In this document: in pieces, positions 1 through 9,242 of the stretch
How positions within the stretch are numbered: the stretch's first letter is position 1
Layout: the number at the start of each line of letters is the position of its first letter
Source of the DNA: Cupriavidus respiraculi
GTDB lineage: Bacteria; Pseudomonadota; Gammaproteobacteria; Burkholderiales; Burkholderiaceae
Assembly (NCBI RefSeq): GCF_914271545.1
Contig: NZ_CAJZAH010000004.1
Location: forward strand, 310,001-374,000
DNA: 64,000 bases
Direction of reading: 5' to 3'
Made by a program: the position numbers and the translations under genes
The notes under the pieces: model-generated
Seen by the model: only the letters and a program-made list of their open reading frames with translations
What the model was told of the DNA's origin: nothing
Database searches by the model: none

Positions 1-12
1 CGCGGCGGAACG

Positions 13-1026
13 CTATTGCGGATTGACGCCCGCGGCCTTGAGCACCCTGGCCCATTTGCGCGTCTCGGCGCCCACGTAGCGGTCGAATGCCGCGGCGGAT
101 TGGGGCGCGACGTCCATGCCCAGCTCGGTCAGCCGCGCGACGGTCTCCGGCTGAGCAACCGCCCTGGCGGCGGCATCGGAGAGCTTGCGGACGACCGCGT
201 CCGGCGTCTTGGCGGGCACGACCATGCCGAACCATGCCCCGACTTCGTAGCCGGCCAGACCCGCCGCCTCGGCCACCGTTGGCACCTCCGGCATCGTGGC
301 GGACCGTTTGGCCGACGTCACCGCCAGCGCGCGCAGCTTGCCGGACTTCACCTGCTGCTGTGCGATGGCGACCGTCAGCGCCATCATGGACACACGGGCA
401 CCGAGCACGTCGCTCAGTGCCTCGGGCTGGCCCTTGTACGGCACATGCGTGATCCTGACGCCGGCCATCTGCGCCAGCAGCTCGGCGGACAGATGGTTGG
501 ACGTGCCGATGCCCGCGCTGGCGTAGGTGATGCTGTCCGGCTGCCTGCGGGCCGCCTCGATCAGCTCGCGCAGCGTCTTGTACGGGGACGAGGCCGGCAC
601 GACGATGGCGTTCGGGATCATGCCGAAGCCGCCGATGGCGCGGAAGTCGCGCTCGGCGTTCCACGAGATGCTCTGGTTCAGCAGCGGTCCCACCGCATGG
701 CTGGGGCTGACCGCCAGCACGGTATAGCCGTCCGGCGCGGACTTGCCCACGATATCGGTGCCGATGGAGCCGCCCGCACCGGTCTTGTTCTCGACGATGA
801 CCGGCTGCTTCAGGCTCGCGGCCATCTTCTCGCCCGTGGTACGGGCCACCAGGTCGACCACGCCGCCGGCCGAGAACGGCACGATCAGCCGGATCGGCCG
901 CTCCGGCCAACCGGCCGCATCCGCCCCCGCGGCCGCCTGTCCCCACGCGGGCGCGGCGCCCGCCAGCGCCGCGGCGCCCAATGCCGTCAGCAAGCGCCGG
1001 CGGCCTCCATTCGTGTTTCGCTCCAT
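13..1026 (-). CDS. Bug-family (TctC-like) periplasmic solute-binding receptor
   Basis: Predicted 337-residue extracytoplasmic receptor of the Bug/TctC family, which binds organic acids and related carboxylates for tripartite tricarboxylate transporters. The start at 1026 (MERNTNGG) is chosen because it places an N-terminal signal directly at the start: a Gly-Arg-Arg-Arg stretch, a hydrophobic core and a cleavage-like AWG-QA. The Arg triplet would suit Tat export, but this is inference. The mature part begins with the family signature around 'RLIVPFSAGGVVD', followed by 'NKTGAGG', 'HVPYKG' and 'EVPTVAEAG'-type blocks in the family order. It lies 86 bp downstream of the iclR-type gene on the same strand, so co-transcription is likely. 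No TctA/TctB genes adjoin it; the ligand cannot be told from sequence. Confidence 0.92.
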   Translation of the reverse strand: MERNTNGGRRRLLTALGAAALAGAAPAWGQAAAGADAAGWPERPIRLIVPFSAGGVVDLVARTTGEKMAASLKQPVIVENKTGAGGSIGTDIVGKSAPDGYTVLAVSPSHAVGPLLNQSISWNAERDFRAIGGFGMIPNAIVVPASSPYKTLRELIEAARRQPDSITYASAGIGTSNHLSAELLAQMAGVRITHVPYKGQPEALSDVLGARVSMMALTVAIAQQQVKSGKLRALAVTSAKRSATMPEVPTVAEAAGLAGYEVGAWFGMVVPAKTPDAVVRKLSDAAARAVAQPETVARLTELGMDVAPQSAAAFDRYVGAETRKWARVLKAAGVNPQ

Positions 1027-1112
1027 GCCTGTCTCCGTTTCGTCGATACCGTGCGCCCTCTGCGGGACACTGTTCCAATTGCCGGCGACTGCACGGGAGC
1101 GGTATTTGTCTC

Positions 1113-1946
1113 CTACCTCGTGCAGGCCAGCTCGATCTGTTTCACTGCCTCCAGCATCCGCGGCGCCACCTCGCGCACCAGCAGGCTCCCCCTGTCCCGC
1201 GCCGCGGACACGGTGCAATTGATCGCAAACGCGTCCTGATGCAGCCCCTGGCGCAGCGGCGCGGCTATCGCATGGATGTCGCTGCGCCACTCGCCCCGGC
1301 TCAGGCAGAAGCCATGCGCCTGAAAATGCCGGCAGTCGTCGAGCCACATCGGCTTTTCCCGCGCGAACCGCTCCGCGTCGTCCACCCGCAGCCGGTTCAG
1401 GATCGCGGTGCGCTCCTCCGCCGCGCAGCCCAGCAGCACCGCGCGCCCGATCGACGTCGCCAGCAGCGGGCGCGAGCTGCCGATGTCCGGCTGGTAGACG
1501 TTGCCGGGATCGACCCGGCAGGTGTCCACGTACACCGCGGCCAGCCGGTCGCGCATGCCCAGGTTCACCGTGCAGCCGGTCTCGCGGGCGATCGCTTCCA
1601 TGTAGGGACGGGCGATCTGCCGGATCGACAGTCCCGCCAGCATCGGATAAGCCAGCGACAGCACCCCCGCGCCGAGGCGATAGCGCTGGCTGCCCGGCAC
1701 GCGGCTGAGAAAGCCCAGCAGGGTCAGCGTGTAGGTCAGCCGCGATACCGTCGCCTTGGGCAGTCCGGTGCGCGCGACGATGTCCTGGTTGCCGAGCACC
1801 GGACTGCCGGGCGTGAAGGCGCGCAATACATCCAGGCCGCGGGCGAGGTTGGTGGCGAACTGCCTGTCGCTGGCCAGTTCCTCGGCGCTGGCCAGCCCCG
1901 GCGGTGCGTTCGGTTCCATGGCGGGCTTGCTGTCGTTGGGAGTCAT
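1113..1946 (-). CDS. IclR-family transcriptional regulator
   Basis: 277-residue IclR-type regulator. An N-terminal winged helix-turn-helix (segment 'DIVARTGLPKATVSRLTYTL', roughly residues 50-75) is followed by the IclR effector-binding domain. An in-frame TTG at 1973 would add nine residues; the ATG at 1946 is preferred because it is a normal start next to a GGAA-type ribosome site and leaves a disordered tail ahead of the HTH. It is divergent from the CoA-transferase gene; the shared 125-bp gap holds a perfect palindrome that is the obvious operator. It is tandem with the Bug gene downstream. Likely job (inference): controls the flanking receptor and CoA-transferase in response to a carboxylate or acyl compound. 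A paralogue with the same layout is at 23657-24544. Confidence 0.93.
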   Translation of the reverse strand: MTPNDSKPAMEPNAPPGLASAEELASDRQFATNLARGLDVLRAFTPGSPVLGNQDIVARTGLPKATVSRLTYTLTLLGFLSRVPGSQRYRLGAGVLSLAYPMLAGLSIRQIARPYMEAIARETGCTVNLGMRDRLAAVYVDTCRVDPGNVYQPDIGSSRPLLATSIGRAVLLGCAAEERTAILNRLRVDDAERFAREKPMWLDDCRHFQAHGFCLSRGEWRSDIHAIAAPLRQGLHQDAFAINCTVSAARDRGSLLVREVAPRMLEAVKQIELACTR

Positions 1947-1985
1947 GCTCGGTTCCGGCGAGGGGAGAGTCAACGTTGTAGCACG

Positions 1986-2008
1986 ACGGTTTCGCTGTGC
2001 GAAACCGT
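1986..2008. promoter_or_regulatory. Perfect 10-3-10 palindrome, candidate IclR operator
   Basis: The arms ACGGTTTCGC (1986-1995) and GCGAAACCGT (1999-2008) are exact reverse complements around a TGT spacer. The site sits in the divergent promoter region of the IclR regulator and the CoA-transferase gene. A related core, TTTCGC-TGT-GCGGAA, occurs upstream of the second IclR gene at 24621-24635. IclR regulators commonly bind palindromes of this size between themselves and a divergent target; assignment to this regulator is inference. Confidence 0.65.
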
Positions 2009-2071
2009 GCTTGCTTCCGGTCCGCCCCGCTGCCAGGCTGGCCGGATCGATTGACGAAGCAGGCTCACGAC

Positions 2072-3301
2072 ATGACTACCCACCCCGAGACGCAGCCGCC
2101 AGGCGCACAGGCAGGACCGCTCAGCGGCGTCAGGATCCTGGACATGGCCACCGTCGTGGCGGGCCCCTTCGCCGCGACGCTATGTGCCGACATGGGCGCC
2201 GACGTGGTCAAGCTGGAACTGCCCGACGGCAGCGATCCGCTGCGCGGGCTCGCGCCGGTCAAGGACGGCATGCCGCTGTACTGGAAGGTGACCAACCGCG
2301 GCAAGCGCGGCATTTCGCTGGACGTGCGCACGCCGGAAGGGCGCGAGCTGTTCCTGCGGCTGCTGCCGCAGTTCGACGTGCTGGTGGAGAATTTCCGCAC
2401 CGGCACCATGGCGCGCTGGGGGCTGGACCTGGACACGCTGCACGCGGCCAACCCCCGGCTTACGGTGCTGCGGCTGACCGGCTTCGGCCAGACCGGGCCC
2501 TATGCCGAGCGGCCGGGCTTTGCGCGCGTGTTCGAGGCGATGAGCGGCTTCACCAACCTGAGCGGCGAGGTCGAGGGCAGCCCCATGCACATGAACTACC
2601 CGGTGGGCGACATGATCGCGGGGCTGTTCGGCGGGTTCGCGATCGCGGCCGCCGTGGCGGACCAGCGGCGCGCCCCCGACCAGCGCGGCCGCGAGATCGA
2701 TCTGTCCGCCACCGAGGCGCTGCTGCGCCTGCTGGAGCCGCTTGCGGTGGAGCACGAACAGCTCGGCGTCGCGCGCCAGCGCGCCGGCAACCGCGCCACC
2801 TACACCGCGCCCTCCAATATGTACCGAACCGCAGACGGCGAGTGGGTCTCGCTGGTGGCCTCGTCCGAGTCCACCTTCCGGCGCCTGTGCGAGGCCATCG
2901 GCCGGCCCGAGATGGCGGGCGACGCGCGCTTTGCCACCAACCCGGCCCGCATTCGCCACCTCGACACCCTGGACCGCGCCATCGCCGACTGGTTTGGCGC
3001 GCAGCCGTACGCCGCGGTCGCCGCGGCGCTGGAGCCGCGCGGGGTGCCTTTCAGCAAGGTATGCAGCATCGCCGACGTCATGGCCGACCCGCACCTGCGC
3101 GCGCGCGAGGCCATCGTGCGGCTGCCCGATCCGGAACTGGGTTCGATCCCGGCACCGTGCGCGGTGCCCCGTTTCTCGGGCTTCGCGCCCCCGCCGCCGC
3201 GCTCGGGGCCGGCGGTCGGCGAACACAACGCCGAGGTGTTCGGGGCGCTGGGCCTGACCGACGGCGACCTGGCCGCATTGAGCAAGGCGGGCGCGATCTA
3301 G
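2072..3301 (+). CDS. CaiB/BaiF (class III) CoA-transferase
   Basis: 409-residue class III CoA-transferase, predicted to move CoA between a carboxylic acid and an acyl-CoA in the cytoplasm. The start at 2072 (MTTHPETQ) is preferred over an in-frame extension from 1997, which would run through the palindromic operator. The N-terminal nucleotide-fold motif 'GVRILDMATVVAGPFAAT' is typical. The catalytic aspartate expected in 'NYPVGDMIAG' is present (about residue 180). The C-terminal end carries the usual 'GEHNAEVF..LGL' tail. It is divergent from the IclR gene and likely controlled by it. The substrate cannot be assigned; formyl-, succinyl- and hydroxymethylglutaryl-CoA transferases share this fold. 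It converges with the efflux outer-membrane gene with only 12 bp between stop codons. Confidence 0.93.
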   Translation: MTTHPETQPPGAQAGPLSGVRILDMATVVAGPFAATLCADMGADVVKLELPDGSDPLRGLAPVKDGMPLYWKVTNRGKRGISLDVRTPEGRELFLRLLPQFDVLVENFRTGTMARWGLDLDTLHAANPRLTVLRLTGFGQTGPYAERPGFARVFEAMSGFTNLSGEVEGSPMHMNYPVGDMIAGLFGGFAIAAAVADQRRAPDQRGREIDLSATEALLRLLEPLAVEHEQLGVARQRAGNRATYTAPSNMYRTADGEWVSLVASSESTFRRLCEAIGRPEMAGDARFATNPARIRHLDTLDRAIADWFGAQPYAAVAAALEPRGVPFSKVCSIADVMADPHLRAREAIVRLPDPELGSIPAPCAVPRFSGFAPPPPRSGPAVGEHNAEVFGALGLTDGDLAALSKAGAI

Positions 3302-3313
3302 TCCGAGGCGCGG

Positions 3314-4804
3314 CTATGCGGGCGGGCGCGGGGCAGCCGGCATCGCGCCGGACATCGGCGGTTCGTCGGCTGCCCACCCGCCCCCGAGCGCGCGAAACAA
3401 CGCAGCCAGGGCGCTTTGTCGCTGGACGGCCACCTCGATCAACGCGGTCTGCGCCGCGTAGTGGCTGCGCTGTGCCTCCAGGTAGCGCAGGTGGTCGTCG
3501 ACGCCGGCCCGATAGCGCGCCTCGGACAGCCGCAGCGTCTGCTCGCTGGTCTGCGCGGCAGCGCGCCGCGCGATCTCCTCGCGGCGCAGCGTGTCGCCCG
3601 CGGCAAGCGCATCCGAGACTTCCCGGAACGCGATCTGGATGGTCTTCTCGTACTCGGCCACGGCCATGTCCCGGCGCGCCTGGGCGAGGTCGAGGTTAGC
3701 GACATTGCGGCCGCCGGAGAAGATCGGCAGGGTCAGCTGCGGTGCGAACGACCACACCGCCTGGCCCGCGCCGAACAGGCCGGAGAGCTCGTCGCTGGCG
3801 CTGCCGAACATGCCGGTCAGGGTAATGCGCGGGAAGAAAGCGGCCCGCGCGGCGCCGATGTCCGCGTGGCGGGCACGCAGGCGCTGTTCCGCCGCGCGGA
3901 TGTCGGGACGGTCCGCCAGCAGGTCCGATGGGGTCCCCGCCGCCAGCCGCTGCACCAGCAGCAGGTCGTCGCGCGGCGCGTCGGGCAACGTCGGTACCGC
4001 ATCCGGGACGCCCACGAGCAGCCCGAGCGCATTGGAGGCCTGCCGCACTTCGCGGTCGGTCCTCTCCAGATCGGCACGCGCCTGGTCGGTCAGCGCGCTC
4101 GCCTCGAAGAAGTCCAGCGCGGTGGCGGTGCCGGCCTGGCGCCGTTGCGCGATCAGGCGCAGGGACGCTTCCCGCGCCCGCAGCGTCTGCATCGTGAGCA
4201 GGTGCCGGCGCCGCGCGCCGTCCCGCGCCAGATAAGCCTGCACGACCTCCGCGATCAGGCTGACACGGACGCCGCGGGCCGCCTCCTCGGTGGCCAGGTA
4301 TTCGCGCAGCGCCGCGTCCGACAGGTTGCGCACGCGCCCGAACAGATCGAGTTCGAACGCCGGCAGGGCCGCCGTGGCCTGCACGGCCTGCTGGACCGGC
4401 GCCACGCCCGCCTGGCGCAGGTCCTCCGCCAGGCGTTGCCTGCTGCCGCCCGCCTCCGCCTGGATTGCGGGAACGCGTTCGGCGCGCTGCACCCGGTACA
4501 CGGCCCGCGCGGCCTCGATATCGAGCATCGCCTGGCGCAGACCGCGATTGTTCCCGATGGCCGTCGCGACCAGCCGGCGCAACTCGTCGTCCACGATGAA
4601 TTGCTGCCATTGCAGCACGCGCGCCGCGGAGGGTGCCACGGGCCCGGCGTGCGGCTCGTTTGCGCTCGCCTGGCCGGAGGCCCATTGCGTTGGCACGGGC
4701 GAGGCGGGGCGTTCGTACACCGGCGCGAGCGAGCAACCCGCCACCAGCGCGGCGGCGGCGAGCACCGGCCACGGCAGCATCGTCGACATTCGCTTGCGCT
4801 TCAT
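3314..4804 (-). CDS. NodT/OprM-type outer-membrane efflux lipoprotein
   Basis: 496-residue outer-membrane channel of a tripartite RND pump. A type II signal with lipobox LVAGC is followed by 'SLAPVYERP', typical of the NodT family. Two repeats of the outer-membrane-factor domain follow: long coiled-coil helices with 'LPAFELDLFGR' in the first half and 'RPDIRAAEQRLRA' in the second. The ATG at 4804 overlaps the stop of the RND gene (ATGA), so translation is coupled. A much longer open frame continues upstream through the RND gene but is only its shadow. It forms the exit duct for the pump encoded immediately upstream. Confidence 0.94.
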   Translation of the reverse strand: MKRKRMSTMLPWPVLAAAALVAGCSLAPVYERPASPVPTQWASGQASANEPHAGPVAPSAARVLQWQQFIVDDELRRLVATAIGNNRGLRQAMLDIEAARAVYRVQRAERVPAIQAEAGGSRQRLAEDLRQAGVAPVQQAVQATAALPAFELDLFGRVRNLSDAALREYLATEEAARGVRVSLIAEVVQAYLARDGARRRHLLTMQTLRAREASLRLIAQRRQAGTATALDFFEASALTDQARADLERTDREVRQASNALGLLVGVPDAVPTLPDAPRDDLLLVQRLAAGTPSDLLADRPDIRAAEQRLRARHADIGAARAAFFPRITLTGMFGSASDELSGLFGAGQAVWSFAPQLTLPIFSGGRNVANLDLAQARRDMAVAEYEKTIQIAFREVSDALAAGDTLRREEIARRAAAQTSEQTLRLSEARYRAGVDDHLRYLEAQRSHYAAQTALIEVAVQRQSALAALFRALGGGWAADEPPMSGAMPAAPRPPA

Positions 4805-7800
4805 CGGGCCCCCTCGCTCGTCGTGTTCCCGGTCGGGGAGGCGGGGCGCGCGCCGTCGCGATAGCGCCGGAAGCGCGAGAGCACCCAGACGAAGAAGACC
4901 GGCGCGAACACGACGCCCAACGTGGTCGCCGTCAGCATGCCGCCGATGACGCCGGTACCGATCGCACGTTGGCTGGCCGCCCCGGCTCCGGTGGCAATCG
5001 CCAGCGGCACGACGCCGAGGATGAACGCCATCGATGTCATGACGATCGGACGGAAGCGCAGCCGGCTCGCTTCCAGCGCGGCGTCGAGCAGCGGCATGCC
5101 CTGTTCGCGCAACGACTTGGCGAACTCCACGATCAGGATGGCGTTCTTCGCCGCGAGGCCGATGATGGTGATCAGGCCCACCTTGAAATACACGTCGTTG
5201 GGCATGCCGACGGCATTGACGGCCAGCACCGACCCCAGCGCCCCGATCGGCACGATCAGCATCACGGCGCCCGCGATGGCCCAGCTCTCGTACAGCGCGA
5301 CCAGGAGCAGGAACACCACCAGGAACGACAGCGCGAGCAACAGCGGCGCCTGCGCCCCGGCCTGCCGCTCCTGATACGACAATCCGGTCCAGTCGTAGCC
5401 GATACCGGCGGGCAGGCCCGCCGCGATGCGTTCGATCTCCGCCATCGCCTCGCCGGTACTGAAGCCCGGCCTGGCGTCGCCGATGATCTTGACGGCCGGA
5501 TAGCCGTTGTAGCGCGACACCTGCACCGGCCCGATCTCCCACGCCGGCGTGGCGAAGGCGCTCAGCGGGACCTGCTCGCCGCGCGTATTGGGCACGTTCA
5601 GCGCCAGCAGCGCCTCCGGCGTCATGCGGTCGCGCACGTCGGCCTGGACCACCACGCGCTGCAGGCGGCCCACGTTGGCGTAGTCGCCCACCGTTGCCGA
5701 GCCATACGCACTGGAGAGCGCGGTGTTGATGGCCTCGAAGCCCACGCCAAGCGCCTCGGCCTTGTCGCGGTCGACGTCGATGCGCAGTTGCGGCGCGTCC
5801 TCCAGGCCTTCCATCATCGCGTAGGCCAGCACCGGCGAAGCGTTGGCCTGGCTCAGCAGCGTATCGCGTGCCGCCATCAGCGCGGCATGGCCCACGCCGC
5901 CCCGGTCCTGCAGCCGCAGCGCGAAGCCGCTGGCATTGCCCAGGCCTTCGATCGGCGGGGGATCCACCGCCATCACCCGCGCCTCCTTCATTCCCGCGAA
6001 CTTCGCGTTGAAGGCGGCGACCTCGTCGCTGGCGCGTTCGCCGCCGCCCCGTTCGGACCAGTCGGTCAACGTGGGGAAACCCAGCGCGGCGTTCTGTCCG
6101 CTGCCCGAGAAGCTGAAGCCCAGCACCATCGTCGTCGACGCCATTGCCTTGCGCGCGAGCAGATGGCCCTCCAGTTCCTTGACCACGGCCTCGGTGCGTT
6201 GGTACGTGGCGCCCGGCGGCAGTTGCACGTCCACCACGAAGTAGCCCTGGTCTTCGATGGGCACGAAGGACTCCGGCAGCCGCGCATAGAGAAACGCCAG
6301 CAGGCCGACCACCAGACCGTAGACGATCATGCAGCGGCCGGCGCGGCGCAGCAGCTTCGCGTTCAGCACGGTAAAGCGCTCCGTGAGGGCGCCGAACTTG
6401 CGGTTGAACCAGCCGAATACACCGCGCTTTTCCTCGTGGTGCCCGGCCGGAATCGGTTTGAGCAAGGTCGCGCAGAGCGCCGGCGTCAATGTGAGGGCGA
6501 GAAAGCCGGAGAACAGGATCGAGACCGCAAGAGACAGCGAGAACTGGCGGTAGATCACCCCCACCGATCCCGACATGAAGGCCAGTGGCAGGAACACCGC
6601 GGCCAGCACCAGCGTGATGCCGACGATGGCACCGGACACCTGGCTCATCGCCTTGGCGGTGGCCTGCACCGGTCCCAGCCCCTCGTCCGCCATGATGCGC
6701 TCGACGTTCTCCACGACGACGATGGCATCGTCGACGAGGATGCCGATGGCCAGCACCATGCCGAACATGGTCATCATGTTGACCGAGAAGCCCAGCGCGT
6801 ACATGACGGCCAGCGTCCCGCCCAAACATACCGGCACGACGATGGTCGGAATCAGCGTGTAGCGCAGGTTCTGCAGGAACAGCAGCATCACCAGGAAGAC
6901 CAGCACCACCGCTTCGAGCAGCGTGTGGATGACCTTCTCGATCGCCACCTCCACGAAGCGCGAGGTGTCATACGGGATCGAGTACTCGATGTCCTCGGGA
7001 AAGGATTTCGACAGCTCGTCCAGCCGTGCCTTGACGCCGCGCGCCGTTTCGAGCGCGTTGGCGCCCGGGCGCAGCTGCACCGCGGCGCCGACGGCGCGCT
7101 TGCCGCTGGTCAGCATGTCGAAGTTGTAGTCCTGCAGGCCGACCTCCAGCCGCGCGACGTCCGCCACGGTGACCTTCGAGCCGTCCGGATTGGCGCGCAG
7201 CACGATGGCACCGAATTCCTCGGTGGTGGCCAGCATGCCCTTGACCGCGATGGTGGCGGTCAGCTCCTGCTCGGCGCTGCCCGGCCGGCTGCCGAAACTG
7301 CCGGCCGGCACCTGCACGTTCTGCGCGGCGATCGCCTCGTTGACATCGGCCACGGAAAGCCCGTAGCCCAAGAGCTTCTGCGGATCGATCCATACCCGCA
7401 TCGCGGCTTCGGCACCGAAGAACTGCACCTTGCCGACGCCTGGCACGCGGCGGATCTCGTTGTTGATCCGCCGCGCCGCGTAGTCGGCCAGCGTCACCAT
7501 GTCCTTGCCGGCGTCGTCGCCCTTGAAGTTGATCGCGTACACCAGCAGGAAGCCCGCGCTGACCTGCTCGGTGCGCAGGCCCTGGCGCGTGACGGCCGCC
7601 GGCAGGCGTGCCTCGGCCTGCTTGATCCGGTTCTGCACATCCACCTGGGCAAGGTCCGGGTTCACGCCCGGCGCGAACGTGACCGTGATTTCCGCGATGC
7701 CGGCGGAGCTGCTGGACGAGTCGTAGTACAGCATCCCCTTGGCGCCGTTGAGCTCTTCCTCGATGACGCTGGTCACCGAGTCCACCAGCGTGGTGGCGGA

Positions 7801-7959
7801 CGCGCCCGGGTACATGGCGGTGATGGAGATCTGCGGCGGCGCCACCGTGGGGTACTGCGACACGGGCAGCGACGGGGCCGCCAGCAATCCGGCCAGCACG
7901 ATGAAAATCGCCAGCACCCAGGCGAAGTTGGGGCGGTGTATGAAAAATCTTGGCAGCAT
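4801..7959 (-). CDS. RND multidrug efflux pump, inner-membrane permease (HAE1 family)
   Basis: 1052-residue AcrB/MexB-like proton-driven drug exporter. The start 'MLPRFFIHRPNFAWVLAI' is the classic RND N-terminus. The proton-relay aspartates are present in 'GILVDDAIVVVENVER', and the second half repeats the fold, as expected for a 12-helix protein with two large periplasmic loops. The length matches AcrB (1049). It is the middle gene of adaptor-pump-channel, 32 bp downstream of the adaptor and overlapping the channel gene by 4 bp. The 'GLAAKNAILIVEFAK' block is also typical. Substrate range cannot be read from the sequence. Confidence 0.96.
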   Translation of the reverse strand: MLPRFFIHRPNFAWVLAIFIVLAGLLAAPSLPVSQYPTVAPPQISITAMYPGASATTLVDSVTSVIEEELNGAKGMLYYDSSSSSAGIAEITVTFAPGVNPDLAQVDVQNRIKQAEARLPAAVTRQGLRTEQVSAGFLLVYAINFKGDDAGKDMVTLADYAARRINNEIRRVPGVGKVQFFGAEAAMRVWIDPQKLLGYGLSVADVNEAIAAQNVQVPAGSFGSRPGSAEQELTATIAVKGMLATTEEFGAIVLRANPDGSKVTVADVARLEVGLQDYNFDMLTSGKRAVGAAVQLRPGANALETARGVKARLDELSKSFPEDIEYSIPYDTSRFVEVAIEKVIHTLLEAVVLVFLVMLLFLQNLRYTLIPTIVVPVCLGGTLAVMYALGFSVNMMTMFGMVLAIGILVDDAIVVVENVERIMADEGLGPVQATAKAMSQVSGAIVGITLVLAAVFLPLAFMSGSVGVIYRQFSLSLAVSILFSGFLALTLTPALCATLLKPIPAGHHEEKRGVFGWFNRKFGALTERFTVLNAKLLRRAGRCMIVYGLVVGLLAFLYARLPESFVPIEDQGYFVVDVQLPPGATYQRTEAVVKELEGHLLARKAMASTTMVLGFSFSGSGQNAALGFPTLTDWSERGGGERASDEVAAFNAKFAGMKEARVMAVDPPPIEGLGNASGFALRLQDRGGVGHAALMAARDTLLSQANASPVLAYAMMEGLEDAPQLRIDVDRDKAEALGVGFEAINTALSSAYGSATVGDYANVGRLQRVVVQADVRDRMTPEALLALNVPNTRGEQVPLSAFATPAWEIGPVQVSRYNGYPAVKIIGDARPGFSTGEAMAEIERIAAGLPAGIGYDWTGLSYQERQAGAQAPLLLALSFLVVFLLLVALYESWAIAGAVMLIVPIGALGSVLAVNAVGMPNDVYFKVGLITIIGLAAKNAILIVEFAKSLREQGMPLLDAALEASRLRFRPIVMTSMAFILGVVPLAIATGAGAASQRAIGTGVIGGMLTATTLGVVFAPVFFVWVLSRFRRYRDGARPASPTGNTTSEGAR

Positions 7960-7991
7960 GATGTGTGTTCAGTGGCGCGGCGTCCGGGTGG

Positions 7992-9179
7992 TCAGCCGCG
8001 ATCGGCCGGACCGGCCTGCACGGGTTCGGCGCCGGCGGCCCGCTTTCCCGGCGGCGCGACAGGGGTGACGGTCACCTTCTGTCCCGCGTTCGCCTCGCCG
8101 CCCACCACGATCCGGTCGCCGGGCGCGAGGCCTTCCACGATCTGCCATTCGCCCCCCAGCATGCGGCCGGTGCGTACCTGCCGGGCCTGAGCCACATCGT
8201 CCTTGCCGACGACCAGCAGTTGCGCCTTGCCATCGGCACTGCGGCGTACCGCCCGTTGCGGCACCAGCAGGGCGGCCGGGTCAACGGCGTGCGTGACCTG
8301 CACCCGCACGTACATGCCGGGCAGCAGCAGGCCGTCCGCGTTGGGCAACTGGCCCCGCAGCGACACCTGCCCCGTGCCCGGATCGACCGAGATGTCCGAG
8401 AACAGCAGGCGCCCCTCGCGCTTCCTGTCGGTGCCCTCGATGGTGGCCACGATGGGCACGCCGGATTGCGCGTCCGGCTGCAGGCGTCCCTGCTCCAACC
8501 CTTCCCGCATGCGCAGCACGTCGGCCACAGGCTGTTTGAAGTCGACGTAGACCGGATCGAGCTGCTGGATGGTCGCCATCGGCGTCGCCTCGCCCTGTCC
8601 CACCAGCGCCCCTTCGGTGACCAGCGCACGGCCGATGCGCCCCGCAATCGGGGCCCGTACCGTCGCATAGTCCAGATTCAGGCGCGCCGTGCGGACCTCG
8701 GCGGCCGCGCTGCGGCGCGCCGCCTGCGCGCCCTTCAGCGTCGCCTGCGCCGTGTCGAAATCCTGCCGGCTCACGGCATCGATCTCGACCAGCGGCGCGT
8801 ACCGGCGCGCCACCGCCTCGGCGTCGGACAGCGCGGCTTCGGCGCGGGCCAGTTCGCCTTCGGCGCGAGACAGCGCCGCCTGCAGGGGCGCGGGATCGAT
8901 CTGGAACAGGGCATCGCCGGCCTTCACGTCCGCGCCCTCACGGAAATTGCGCTTGAGCACGATGCCGGGAACCCGCGCCCGCACCTCGGCCACCCGAACC
9001 GGTTCGATGCGCCCGGGCAGTTCGCTGCTTACCGCCATCGGGCGTGCCTGCAGCGTCACCACATCCACTGCCGGCGGCGGCGGCGCGGCGGGCGGCTCCG
9101 CCTTGCCGCATGCGGCAACCAGCACGGCGGCAACCACGGCGGCGCGGGTGCCCCGGCCACGGCTGGAAAAGTGCCCCAT
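7992..9179 (-). CDS. RND efflux periplasmic adaptor (membrane fusion lipoprotein)
   Basis: 395-residue AcrA/MexA-type adaptor joining the RND pump to the outer-membrane channel. A lipoprotein signal ends in the lipobox LVAAC (GKAEPP follows). Then come the split lipoyl domain ('GRIEPVRVAEVRARVPG' and 'ATVRAPIAGRIGRALV'), the alpha-helical hairpin, the beta-barrel and the membrane-proximal region. It is the first gene of the efflux operon; a predicted promoter and an overlapping operator lie 35-75 bp upstream. Translation starts at 9179 with a GAGGG ribosome site nearby. Confidence 0.95.
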   Translation of the reverse strand: MGHFSSRGRGTRAAVVAAVLVAACGKAEPPAAPPPPAVDVVTLQARPMAVSSELPGRIEPVRVAEVRARVPGIVLKRNFREGADVKAGDALFQIDPAPLQAALSRAEGELARAEAALSDAEAVARRYAPLVEIDAVSRQDFDTAQATLKGAQAARRSAAAEVRTARLNLDYATVRAPIAGRIGRALVTEGALVGQGEATPMATIQQLDPVYVDFKQPVADVLRMREGLEQGRLQPDAQSGVPIVATIEGTDRKREGRLLFSDISVDPGTGQVSLRGQLPNADGLLLPGMYVRVQVTHAVDPAALLVPQRAVRRSADGKAQLLVVGKDDVAQARQVRTGRMLGGEWQIVEGLAPGDRIVVGGEANAGQKVTVTPVAPPGKRAAGAEPVQAGPADRG

Positions 9180-9213
9180 CTCATACCCTCGTCAGCGTTG
9201 CATAAGGACGCGG

Positions 9214-9242
9214 ATGGTACTCTGTTTAATCAATTGAATCAA
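9214..9242 (-). promoter_or_regulatory. Predicted sigma-70 promoter of the efflux operon
   Basis: Read on the minus strand: TTGATT (9237-9242) as -35, a 17-bp spacer, and TACCAT (9214-9219) as -10. Transcription would start near 9207, giving a leader of about 28 bases before the adaptor start codon. The -35 hexamer lies inside the TGAATCA/TGATTCA palindrome, so a bound repressor would block RNA polymerase. Both hexamers match consensus at four of six positions, so the promoter is moderate by sequence alone. Confidence 0.45.

Noticed and set aside
3314-6829. Apparent fusion of the outer-membrane channel with an 1171-codon frame
   Set aside because: The upstream part is the RND gene read in another frame; the true channel gene starts at 4804 with a lipoprotein signal and a coupled ATGA overlap.
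4633-8190. Very long open frame (over 1100 codons) on the plus strand across the RND operon
   Set aside because: It is antisense to clear RND and outer-membrane genes, is low in recognisable motifs and rich in Arg/His/Gln, as expected of reverse frames in high-GC DNA.
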